This document shows, one piece after another, positions 1 through 6,850 of a stretch of DNA of 16,664 bases. Source of the stretch: Pseudomonadota bacterium. Its GTDB lineage: Bacteria > Pseudomonadota > Alphaproteobacteria > Rhizobiales > Beijerinckiaceae. The first letter of the stretch is position 1, and each line of letters opens with the position of its first letter. Position numbers and translations under genes: made by a program. The DNA is taken from NCBI GenBank assembly GCA_028876585.1, contig JAGWRL010000058.1, positions 1-16,664 of the forward strand. Reading direction: 5' to 3'. The notes below the pieces were generated by a model, which saw only the letters and a list, made by a program, of their open reading frames with translations, ran no database searches and was not told the DNA's origin.

Positions 1-1057
<1,057 letters not shown>

Positions 1058-1059
<2 letters not shown>

Positions 1060-1105
1060 GGTTACAGCCGCCCCGCGCGCGTCTAACCTCCCGGCAAACG
1101 GGAGG
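1058..1105 (+). promoter_or_regulatory. Leader with mutually exclusive hairpins around the livF ribosome-binding site
   Basis: Three complementary arms lie between the obgE stop and the livF start. Arm 1 is GAGGTTA (1058-1064, beginning inside the obgE TGA). Arm 2 is TAACCTCCCG (1084-1093). Arm 3 is CGGGAGG (1099-1105). Arm 2 can pair its first seven bases with arm 1, or its last seven bases (CCTCCCG) perfectly with arm 3 across a 5-base loop. Arm 3 contains the GGAGG that serves the GTG at 1115, so the 2:3 hairpin hides the ribosome-binding site and the 1:2 hairpin frees it. No T tract follows, so a classic intrinsic terminator is unlikely. The pairing is seen in the sequence; regulation is inference. 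Confidence 0.45.
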
Positions 1106-1114
1106 ACAAGCAGC

Positions 1115-1921
1115 GTGGCGGACCCGATCCTCGACGTCGCCAATATCGAGGTCGTCTACAACAGCGTCGCGCTGGTGTTGAAGGGCGTGTCGCTGCATGT
1201 GCGGCAGGGCGGCATTGTCGCGCTGCTCGGCGCCAATGGCGCGGGCAAAACCACCACGCTCAAGGCGATTTCGAACCTGTTGCGCGCCGAGCGCGGCGAG
1301 GTGACCAAAGGCGAAATCCGCTTCAAGGGCGAGCGGGTCGAGCGCGCCACGCCCAACAGCCTCGTCCGTCGCGGCGCGATCCAGGTGATGGAGGGCCGGC
1401 ATTGTTTCGGCCATCTCACCATTGAGGAGAACCTGCTCACCGGAGCCTTCACCCGCACCGACGGCCGCGCCGCCATCGCGCGCGATCTGCAAGCGATCTA
1501 CGCCTATTTTCCGCGCCTGAAACAGCGGCGCTCGTCGCTCGCCGGCTATGTCTCCGGCGGCGAACAGCAGATGTGCGCGATCGGCCGTGCGATGATGGCC
1601 AAGCCTTCGCTGGTGCTGCTCGACGAACCGTCGATGGGCCTTGCGCCGCAGGTGGTGGAGGAGATTTTCGAGATCGTGCGCGACCTCAACGCGCGCGAGA
1701 AAGTGTCCTTCCTGCTGGCCGAGCAGAACACGAACCTCGCGCTGCGCTACGCCGAATTCGGCTATATCCTGGAAAACGGCCGCGTCGTGCTCGACGGCGA
1801 AGCCGCGGCGTTGCGCGACAATGAGGACGTGCGCGAATTCTATCTCGGCGTCGCCGGGGCGGAACGGCGCTCGTTCAAGGATGTGAAAAGCTACCGCCGC
1901 CGCAAACGCTGGCTTGCCTGA
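1115..1921 (+). CDS. LivF-like branched-chain amino-acid-type ABC transporter ATP-binding protein
   Basis: This is the ATPase subunit of a HAAT-family (LivF type) importer, which would work at the inner face of the membrane with LivG, LivH/M permeases and a periplasmic binding protein. Visible in 268 residues: Walker A GANGAGKT 39-46, signature VSGGE 146-150, Walker B LVLLDE 166-171, and the LivF-style switch AEQN 202-205 with Gln in place of His. The basic tail (ending RRRKRWLA) is longer than that of a canonical LivF. The GTG at 1115 is chosen because GGAGG sits 9 bases upstream and homology begins at once; an in-frame ATG at 1043 would overlap obgE and add an unrelated peptide. The gene lies 2 bases before a CoA-ligase-like gene, suggesting uptake of an aromatic or carboxylic acid that is then activated. 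No partner transporter subunits are in the window. Confidence 0.88.
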   Translation: MADPILDVANIEVVYNSVALVLKGVSLHVRQGGIVALLGANGAGKTTTLKAISNLLRAERGEVTKGEIRFKGERVERATPNSLVRRGAIQVMEGRHCFGHLTIEENLLTGAFTRTDGRAAIARDLQAIYAYFPRLKQRRSSLAGYVSGGEQQMCAIGRAMMAKPSLVLLDEPSMGLAPQVVEEIFEIVRDLNAREKVSFLLAEQNTNLALRYAEFGYILENGRVVLDGEAAALRDNEDVREFYLGVAGAERRSFKDVKSYRRRKRWLA

Positions 1922-1923
1922 CC

Positions 1924-3084
1924 ATGACCGATTTCGCGCCCCTGCGCGCCCGCCTCGCCGAACTCGCCGCCCATTCGCCGCAACTCGCCCGCCAGCTCGC
2001 CGGCGTCGATCTCGCCGGGCTGCATGGCCCCGTCGACCTCGCGCGCATTCCGCTGCTGCGAAAGTCCGAACTGTCGCAGCTTCAGCGCGACGATCCGCCG
2101 TTTGCTGGCGTCGCGGCGACGACGCGGGGATTCCGCCGCCTGTTCATGTCGCCGGGGCCGATCTTCGAGGGCGAGGATCATGGGCCGGACCCGTTTGGCG
2201 CGAAAGCCGCCTTCGCGGCGGCGGGCTTTTCGGCGCACGACATCGTGCTCAATTGCTTCTCCTACCATCTGACGCCGGGCGCCTTCATCATGGAGAGCGG
2301 GGCGCAGGCGCTCGGCTGCGCCGTCATCCCGGCTGGCCCCGGCAACAGCGAGCAGACGCTGGCGGCGATCGCCCATCTCCAGCCGACCGCCTATGCCGGG
2401 CCGCCCGATTTCTTGAAAATCCTGCTCGACAAAGCCGGCGGGCCGACCTCGATCCGCAAGGCCCTCGTCTCGGGCGGCGCGCTGCCAGCGTCGTTGCGCG
2501 CGGAAATGGAAGCGCGCGGCGTCAAGACCCGGCAGACCTTCGCCACCGCCGAACTCGGCGTCATCGCCTACGAGACGGACGGACCGGACGGCGCGCCAGA
2601 ACCGGGCCTGAAAGTCGCGGGCGATGTCGTGTTGGAAATCGTGCGCCCCGGCTCCGGCGATCCGTTGCCCCCCGGTCAGGTCGGCGAGATCGTCGTCACG
2701 GCGTTGCGCGGCGCCTTTCCGCTGCTGCGGTTCGCCACCGGCGACCTCTCCACCTATCTCGCCGAGGGCCGCATTCGCGGCTGGCTGGGCCGCGCCGACC
2801 AGACCACCAAGGTCAAGGGCATGTTCGTGCATCCCTCCGCCGTCATCGAGACGGCGCGCCGCCATCCCGAACTGATCGGCATCCGGCTAGTGGTGCGGCG
2901 CGACGGCGAGCAGGATTCCATGACGCTGATCGCGGAAACCGCCAATCCCTCGCCTGCGCTCGCCGAGGCGGTGGCGGCGACCTTGCAGGCGATGACGAAA
3001 ATGCGCGGCAAAGTGGAGTTCGTCGCGCCCGGCGCGCTGCCGAACGACGGCAAGACGATCGCCGACGAGCGGCCGGTCGGCTAA
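1924..3084 (+). CDS. Phenylacetate-CoA ligase-like (ANL superfamily) AMP-binding protein
   Basis: ANL enzymes adenylate a carboxylate and transfer it to CoA. The 386-residue protein is short against about 430 for PaaK. It keeps a loop resembling the A5 region (ATAELG 207-212), the TGD of A7 (272-274), the hinge GRADQTTKVKG (289-299) and a C-terminal lysine in the A10 position (NDGKTIADE, K377). The Ser/Thr/Gly-rich ATP-binding P-loop expected in the first 100 residues is not recognisable: the corresponding stretch reads LFMSPGPIFEGE (73-84). It starts 2 bases after the livF stop, so the two are almost certainly co-transcribed. Proteins of this kind are found in Liv-type transport operons of alphaproteobacteria, which supports a role in activating an imported acid. 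The substrate cannot be read from the sequence, and activity is uncertain given the altered P-loop. The 3' end overlaps the convergent HAD gene by 4 bases. Confidence 0.8.
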   Translation: MTDFAPLRARLAELAAHSPQLARQLAGVDLAGLHGPVDLARIPLLRKSELSQLQRDDPPFAGVAATTRGFRRLFMSPGPIFEGEDHGPDPFGAKAAFAAAGFSAHDIVLNCFSYHLTPGAFIMESGAQALGCAVIPAGPGNSEQTLAAIAHLQPTAYAGPPDFLKILLDKAGGPTSIRKALVSGGALPASLRAEMEARGVKTRQTFATAELGVIAYETDGPDGAPEPGLKVAGDVVLEIVRPGSGDPLPPGQVGEIVVTALRGAFPLLRFATGDLSTYLAEGRIRGWLGRADQTTKVKGMFVHPSAVIETARRHPELIGIRLVVRRDGEQDSMTLIAETANPSPALAEAVAATLQAMTKMRGKVEFVAPGALPNDGKTIADERPVG

Positions 3085-3950
3085 ACCAGCGCGGCGATCG
3101 TCGCGGCGGGCGTATAGCCCTCGCGCGCGAATAGCGCCGCGAGCCCCTCGGGCGCGACGCCGCCGCCGTTCATCGCCTCGTCGCGATGGATGCCGCCGGC
3201 GACGAACAGCACGTCGAGCCCCGCGGCGCGCGCGCCCGCGACATCGGTGCGGAAGCCATCGCCGATCGCCAGCACGCGGCGCGGCGGCCGCCCCAGCCGG
3301 GCGGCGCAGGCGGCCAGCGCAGCGTCGTAGATCGGCGCAAACGGCTTGCCGGCGTAGGTGACCTCGCCGCCGAGCGCCTCGTAGATCTGCGCCAGCGCGC
3401 CCGCGCAATAGACGAGATCCGCGCCGCGATGGATGACGAGCTCGGGATTGGCGCAGACGAAGGGGAGCTTTCGCTCCGCCAAGATCGTCAGTCGGGCGCG
3501 ATAATCCTCTGGCGTCTCGACATGATCGTGTTCGAGGCCGGTGCAGATGGCGTAGGCCGCCGCCTCCGGCCCGACCAGCGCGGGCCGCCGCCCCGTTCGC
3601 GCCGCCACGGCGTCGTACAGGCTCAGATCGCGCTCGGGGCCGATGTGATGCGCCGGCGCCTCGCCGCGCGCCTCGATCAGCGCCAGCGTCACGTCGCCGG
3701 AGGTGACGATCGAATCATAGGCGTCGCGCGCGACGCCGAGCCGGTCGAGCTGAGCCTGGATCGGCGCACTCGGCCGCGGCGCATTGGTGATCAGCGTCGC
3801 CACGCCTCCCGTGCCGCGATACCGCGCCAGCGCGGCGGCGGCGGCGGGAAAGGCGGCCTTGCCGTCGTGCAGCACGCCCCAGATATCGCATAAAATCGCG
3901 TCGTAATCGGCGGAAACGTCGGTGAGCGAGGAGACGATGCGGGGAGACAT
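3081..3950 (-). CDS. TIGR01459-type HAD class IIA hydrolase (NagD/pyridoxal-phosphatase-like)
   Basis: HAD class IIA proteins are cytoplasmic phosphatases acting on small phosphorylated metabolites. In 289 residues the motifs appear in order: motif I CDIWGVLHDG (21-30) with nucleophile D22, motif II ITN (54-56), a class IIA cap domain, motif III lysine in YAGKPF (K202), and motif IV AIGDGFRTD (228-236) with D231 and D236. The residue two after the nucleophile, normally the Asp acid/base, is Trp (W24); this DxWG form is characteristic of the TIGR01459 subgroup as I recall it. The upstream sequence read in gene sense is CCTCC-rich, so no good ribosome-binding site supports the ATG at 3950, but homology begins close to it. 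The substrate is unknown. Confidence 0.87.
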   Translation of the reverse strand: MSPRIVSSLTDVSADYDAILCDIWGVLHDGKAAFPAAAAALARYRGTGGVATLITNAPRPSAPIQAQLDRLGVARDAYDSIVTSGDVTLALIEARGEAPAHHIGPERDLSLYDAVAARTGRRPALVGPEAAAYAICTGLEHDHVETPEDYRARLTILAERKLPFVCANPELVIHRGADLVYCAGALAQIYEALGGEVTYAGKPFAPIYDAALAACAARLGRPPRRVLAIGDGFRTDVAGARAAGLDVLFVAGGIHRDEAMNGGGVAPEGLAALFAREGYTPAATIAALV

Positions 3951-4258
3951 GGAGGGCGTGCTTGGGGGCCGGAGACGACGAAGTCAAGGCTTCAACGCCG
4001 GCTGGCGATCCCCGGCGGGAAATCCGATTGAACCTGAGGCAAAAAGGCTCAGCCTCGGTCCCTGCCTTCAAAGGAGGACGCCGTCATATACGTCCTGCTC
4101 GGGTTTGCCGGCGGCTGCTATCTTTGGGTGGAGGGAGCGATAGGATCGGAACGACATGCAAGATCTATGTCGGCTTGGTTCAAATGATTGAAGCTCACGG
4201 CTTCAGGAAAGAGCATTCGAATTCAGAGACGGGCCTGAACGCGTCACCTCTCGTCACG
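3951..4258. other. Stretch of 308 bases without a recognisable gene
   Basis: No intact coding region is recognisable between the HAD gene start and the maiA remnant. One open frame runs through it and on into the remnant, but its translation resembles no family I know before the remnant begins. A strong AAGGAGG at 4071-4077 is not followed by ATG, GTG or TTG at a suitable distance. A weak hairpin (CCTGAGGC/GCCTCGG, about 4033-4057) lies just upstream of it. The missing 5' half of maiA was sought here in all frames and not found. Confidence 0.6.
4071..4085 (+). other. Orphan ribosome-binding site before a start-less short frame
   Basis: AAGGAGG (4071-4077) matches the anti-Shine-Dalgarno sequence perfectly. 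Five bases later the frame reads GTC, then ATA, and continues open as a hydrophobic stretch (VIYVLLGFAGGCYLWVEGA) to a TGA at 4185-4187. A GTC where GTG would fit suggests a small membrane peptide whose start was lost, or use of a rare ATA start. It may equally be chance in decaying sequence. Confidence 0.2.
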
Positions 4259-4601
4259 GTTCGCGCAATAGAGGTCGCCGCCGACATTCACCCCATCGGC
4301 AATCTCAGGCTGCGGGACGCGCAAACGACGCAATTCAAGGCGGACGCCGCAGCCCGCGCCAGTTGGAACCGTCGCGGGATCGGCCAGGATCGAGGCGCGC
4401 CAGCGCGAAACGGCGGGCCGTTTCGCGGTCGGCGACGAGGTCACGCTCGCCGATATCTGTCTGTTTCCACAGCTCTATATTTCACGCAGGTTCGCTCTTG
4501 ACTTATCGCCGTTCCCCAAGATGGTAGTGGTCGAGGCTCGCGCGCGGGCGTTGCCTGTGTTCACCACGGCCTCGCCCGAAAGCCAACCCGACGCAGAGTG
4601 A
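4259..4601 (+). pseudogene. maiA: 3' remnant of maleylacetoacetate/maleylpyruvate isomerase (zeta-class GST), frameshifted
   Basis: Two frames read in succession reproduce the C-terminal helical domain of MaiA-type isomerases, which use glutathione to isomerise maleylacetoacetate or maleylpyruvate in aromatic-ring degradation. From 4259 one frame gives VRAIEVAADIHPIGNLR and, further on, KADAAARASWNRRGIGQ. The frame then shifts by one near 4385, and the next gives ARIEARQRETAGRFAVGDE, then TLADICLFPQLY, RRFALDLSPFP and the typical ending ESQPDAE with TGA at 4599-4601. The shift fits an 11-base deletion between two GGCCAG copies, of which one remains at 4382-4387. Only about 110 of the usual 210-215 residues remain; the N-terminal thioredoxin-like domain with the glutathione site is gone. 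The remnant stop lies 7 bases before the MBL gene, as if the two were once one operon. Confidence 0.82.
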
Positions 4602-4608
4602 GAACGCG

Positions 4609-5574
4609 ATGTCAGAGACAAAGAGCGGCAAGGCCTTTGCTTCACAGGGCGACATGAGCGAAAAGAAGATCTCCTTCTCGGAGGTTGGGAACGGGCTTTG
4701 GGCCTTCACCGCCGAAGGCGATCCGAACACCGGCGTGATCATCGGCGACGACAGCGTGATGATCGTCGATGCGCAAGCGACGCCGCGACTGGCTTCCCAG
4801 GTGATCGACAGGATCCGCACCGTCACCGACAAGCCGATCAAATATGTCGTTCTCTCGCACTATCACGCGGTGCGCGTTCTCGGCGCTTCCGCCTATGCCG
4901 CCTCCGAGGTGATCATGTCGGAGAAAGCTCGTGCGATGGTGGTCGAGCGTGGCCAGGAAGATTGGGATTCGGAGTTTCAGCGCTTTCCGCGCCTGTTCCA
5001 AGGGCACGAAAGCATTCCGGGTTTGACCTGGCCTACGCTCACATTCAACCAGAACGCCACTTTCCACCTCGGCAAGCGGCGCGTCGATCTGCGCTTCCTC
5101 GGTCGCGCGCATACGGCGGGGGATATCGTCGCCTACGTGCCGGACGCTAACGTCATGTTCACCGGCGACATCGTCGAATATCATTCGGCCTGCTATTGCG
5201 GCGACGCCCATTTCACCGACTGGCCCGCCACATTGGAGGCGATACGCGCCTACGATGTCGACGCGATCGCGCCAGGAAGAGGGGATGCGCTTGTCGGCAA
5301 GGCGCGCGTCGGCGAGGCGCTCGACAACACCAGCGATTTTGTGATTTCGACGTTCCGCCCCATCGCGCGCATCGCTCGCGGCGGCGGCTCATTGAAAGAA
5401 GCTTGGGACGCCTGCCGCGCCGCCTGCGACCCGAAATTCGGCGCCTACGCGATCTACGAGCACTGTCTCCCCTTCAATGTCGCGCGCGCATATGACGAAG
5501 CTCTTGGCCTCGACACGCCACGCATCTGGACCGCCGAACGCGATCTGGCGATGTGGGCCGCGTTGCAGGGTTGA
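4609..5574 (+). CDS. Metallo-beta-lactamase-fold hydrolase with altered metal ligands
   Basis: The 321-residue soluble protein has the MBL fold: core motif LSHYHAVRVLGA (82-93), third histidine region GRAHTAGD (165-172, H168), TGDIVE (185-190, D187) and PGRG (222-225). The classical first motif is HxHxDH; here the two last ligands are Val88 and Arg89, and the closing PGHG histidine is Arg224. H84, H86, H168 and D187 remain, so one metal site may survive. The same SHYHAVRVLGA form appears in a known alphaproteobacterial MBL subgroup, so the gene looks intact rather than degraded. ATG 4609 is chosen; an in-frame ATG at 4654 is possible, since residues 1-15 look unlike fold sequence. It directly follows the maiA remnant, which suggests descent from an aromatic-degradation operon (homogentisate or gentisate type). 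Substrate unknown. Confidence 0.85.
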   Translation: MSETKSGKAFASQGDMSEKKISFSEVGNGLWAFTAEGDPNTGVIIGDDSVMIVDAQATPRLASQVIDRIRTVTDKPIKYVVLSHYHAVRVLGASAYAASEVIMSEKARAMVVERGQEDWDSEFQRFPRLFQGHESIPGLTWPTLTFNQNATFHLGKRRVDLRFLGRAHTAGDIVAYVPDANVMFTGDIVEYHSACYCGDAHFTDWPATLEAIRAYDVDAIAPGRGDALVGKARVGEALDNTSDFVISTFRPIARIARGGGSLKEAWDACRAACDPKFGAYAIYEHCLPFNVARAYDEALGLDTPRIWTAERDLAMWAALQG

Positions 5575-5622
5575 TAAGGACAGGCGCGTAAAGCTTGCCC
5601 GATTGTAGCGGCGGATGGCCGT

Positions 5623-5651
5623 CCGGTGGAGCCACCGGCGTCAGCCGGTGG
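5623..5651. terminator. Perfect inverted repeat between convergent genes, likely bidirectional terminator
   Basis: CCACCGGC (5632-5639) and GCCGGTGG (5644-5651) form a perfect 8-bp stem with a 4-base loop between the convergent MBL and iolG genes. A third arm, CCGGTGG (5623-5629), can pair with the same middle arm instead. There is no T run on either side, so it may act as a transcript-end stabiliser or a copy of a dispersed GC-rich repeat rather than a classic intrinsic terminator. Confidence 0.5.
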
Positions 5652-5712
5652 TCGTTCGCTGTCGGCGCCTTTCGCAGCGTTTCGGTTCGCGAGACGCCAA
5701 CCTGAGAGCCCG

Positions 5713-6699
5713 CTAGCCCAGCCGGACCGTTTGACCCGTTTTCCAGGACTGGTACGCGGCGTCGGCCAGCAATAGCGCGACGAGGCCGTCCTGACCGCTC
5801 GGGCTAGGCTCGACGCCTGCCTTGACGGCGCTGACGAAGGCGTCCAACTCGCTGCGGTAGGCGCCTTCATAGCGCTCGAGGAAAAAATTCAGGACCTTGT
5901 CGGTCGTGATTCCATGTTCGCCAGCATGTTCGACGGTCGTCTCGCGGATATTGCTCGCCGCCAGCATGCCTTTGGAACCGTGCGCCTCGACGCGCTGGTC
6001 ATAGCCATAGGTGGCGCGGCGCGAGTTCGAGATCTCGCATACTTTGCCGGATTTGGTCTGCAGGATCACGACCGCGGTGTCGACGTCGCCGGCCTTGCCG
6101 ATCGCGGGATCGACAAGCGACGATCCAAACGCTGAGACGGCGACAGGCTCCTCGCCGAGCAGAAAGCGGGCCATGTCGAAGTCGTGAATCATCATGTCGC
6201 GGAATAGACCGCCAGAGCGTTCGATATAGGAAACCGGCGGCGGCGAGGGATCACGCGAAGTGATCTGCACGATCTCCACCTGACCAATCGCTCCACCCTC
6301 GATCCGCTTCCGCACCGAGGCGAAATTGGGGTCGAAGCGGCGGTTGAACCCGATCATCAGCTTCGCCTTGCAAGCCCGCACGACCTCCAGGCAGGCGCGC
6401 ACGCGGTCGGCCGAGAGATCGACCGGCTTTTCGCAGAAAATCGCCTTACCGGCCTTCGCGGCGAGTTCGATCAGGTCGGCATGGGTGTCGGTGGGCGAGC
6501 AAATTGCGACGGCGTCGATGTCCTTGGCGGCCATGATCTCCTCGACAGATCCGACCCTGGCGCCGGTGGCGGCCGCCAGCGCCTTGGCGGCGCCGGCGTC
6601 GGCGTCCGCCACCAAAACCACCGAACAATCGCCTCGCCGCGCGATATTGCCGCCGTGGATCTTGCCGATCCGACCAGCTCCGATGACTCCGAAACGCAT
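5713..6699 (-). CDS. iolG: Inositol 2-dehydrogenase (Gfo/Idh/MocA family)
   Basis: IolG oxidises myo-inositol to 2-keto-myo-inositol (scyllo-inosose) with NAD+, the first step of inositol catabolism. The 328-residue protein has the N-terminal Rossmann motif GVIGAGRIG (4-12), the family CEKP motif (89-92) with catalytic K91, and the catalytic pair D168/H172 in DMMIHDFD (168-175). Length is normal for the family (330-340). The start ATG at 6699 has a strong AAGGAGG five bases upstream in gene sense (6705-6711 on the + strand). It is divergent from iolD, which fixes the substrate assignment better than sequence alone, because Gfo/Idh/MocA enzymes as a group are promiscuous. No iolG paralogue or transporter is visible nearby. 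Confidence 0.9.
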   Translation of the reverse strand: MRFGVIGAGRIGKIHGGNIARRGDCSVVLVADADAGAAKALAAATGARVGSVEEIMAAKDIDAVAICSPTDTHADLIELAAKAGKAIFCEKPVDLSADRVRACLEVVRACKAKLMIGFNRRFDPNFASVRKRIEGGAIGQVEIVQITSRDPSPPPVSYIERSGGLFRDMMIHDFDMARFLLGEEPVAVSAFGSSLVDPAIGKAGDVDTAVVILQTKSGKVCEISNSRRATYGYDQRVEAHGSKGMLAASNIRETTVEHAGEHGITTDKVLNFFLERYEGAYRSELDAFVSAVKAGVEPSPSGQDGLVALLLADAAYQSWKTGQTVRLG

Positions 6700-6850
6700 G
6701 GCATCCTCCTTTGCGCGCCCTTGCGCGGCTTCGGCAAAAAGAATACCTGTTCCATATTGACTTGTGAATAGAATTTTTGTTTCATTTGTGAGTCCCCTGG
6801 AACGGGTCTATCGGCGTCAGGATCGGGGAAACGCGACAGGAGATGAACCC
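6700..6850. promoter_or_regulatory. Divergent iolG/iolD promoter region
   Basis: Overlapping sigma-70-like promoters can be drawn on both strands. Rightward: TTGACT (6757-6762), 17-base spacer, TTTCAT (6780-6785), toward iolD. Leftward, read on the minus strand: TTCACA (6763-6768), 17-base spacer, TATTCT (6740-6745), toward iolG. The two -35 elements abut, so one bound regulator could control both. Repeated words lie across them: TGTTCCAT/TGTTTCAT at 6748 and 6778, TTGTGA at 6762 and 6786. The GGAA-N6-TTCC motif described for rhizobial IolR was not found. The iolD ribosome-binding site AGGAG is at 6838-6842. Confidence 0.5.

Noticed and set aside
1891..2865. Minus-strand open frame of 324 codons opposite the CoA-ligase-like gene
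   Set aside because: Antisense shadow; the plus strand encodes a clear ANL-type protein.
3962..4501. Plus-strand open frame of 179 codons taken as a novel protein
   Set aside because: Its middle is the first part of the maiA remnant and its end is the remnant read out of frame; the first 100 codons match nothing.
6764..6850. Upstream GTG start for iolD
   Set aside because: The added 29 residues run through the divergent promoter and are not IolD-like; ATG 6851 has a proper ribosome-binding site.
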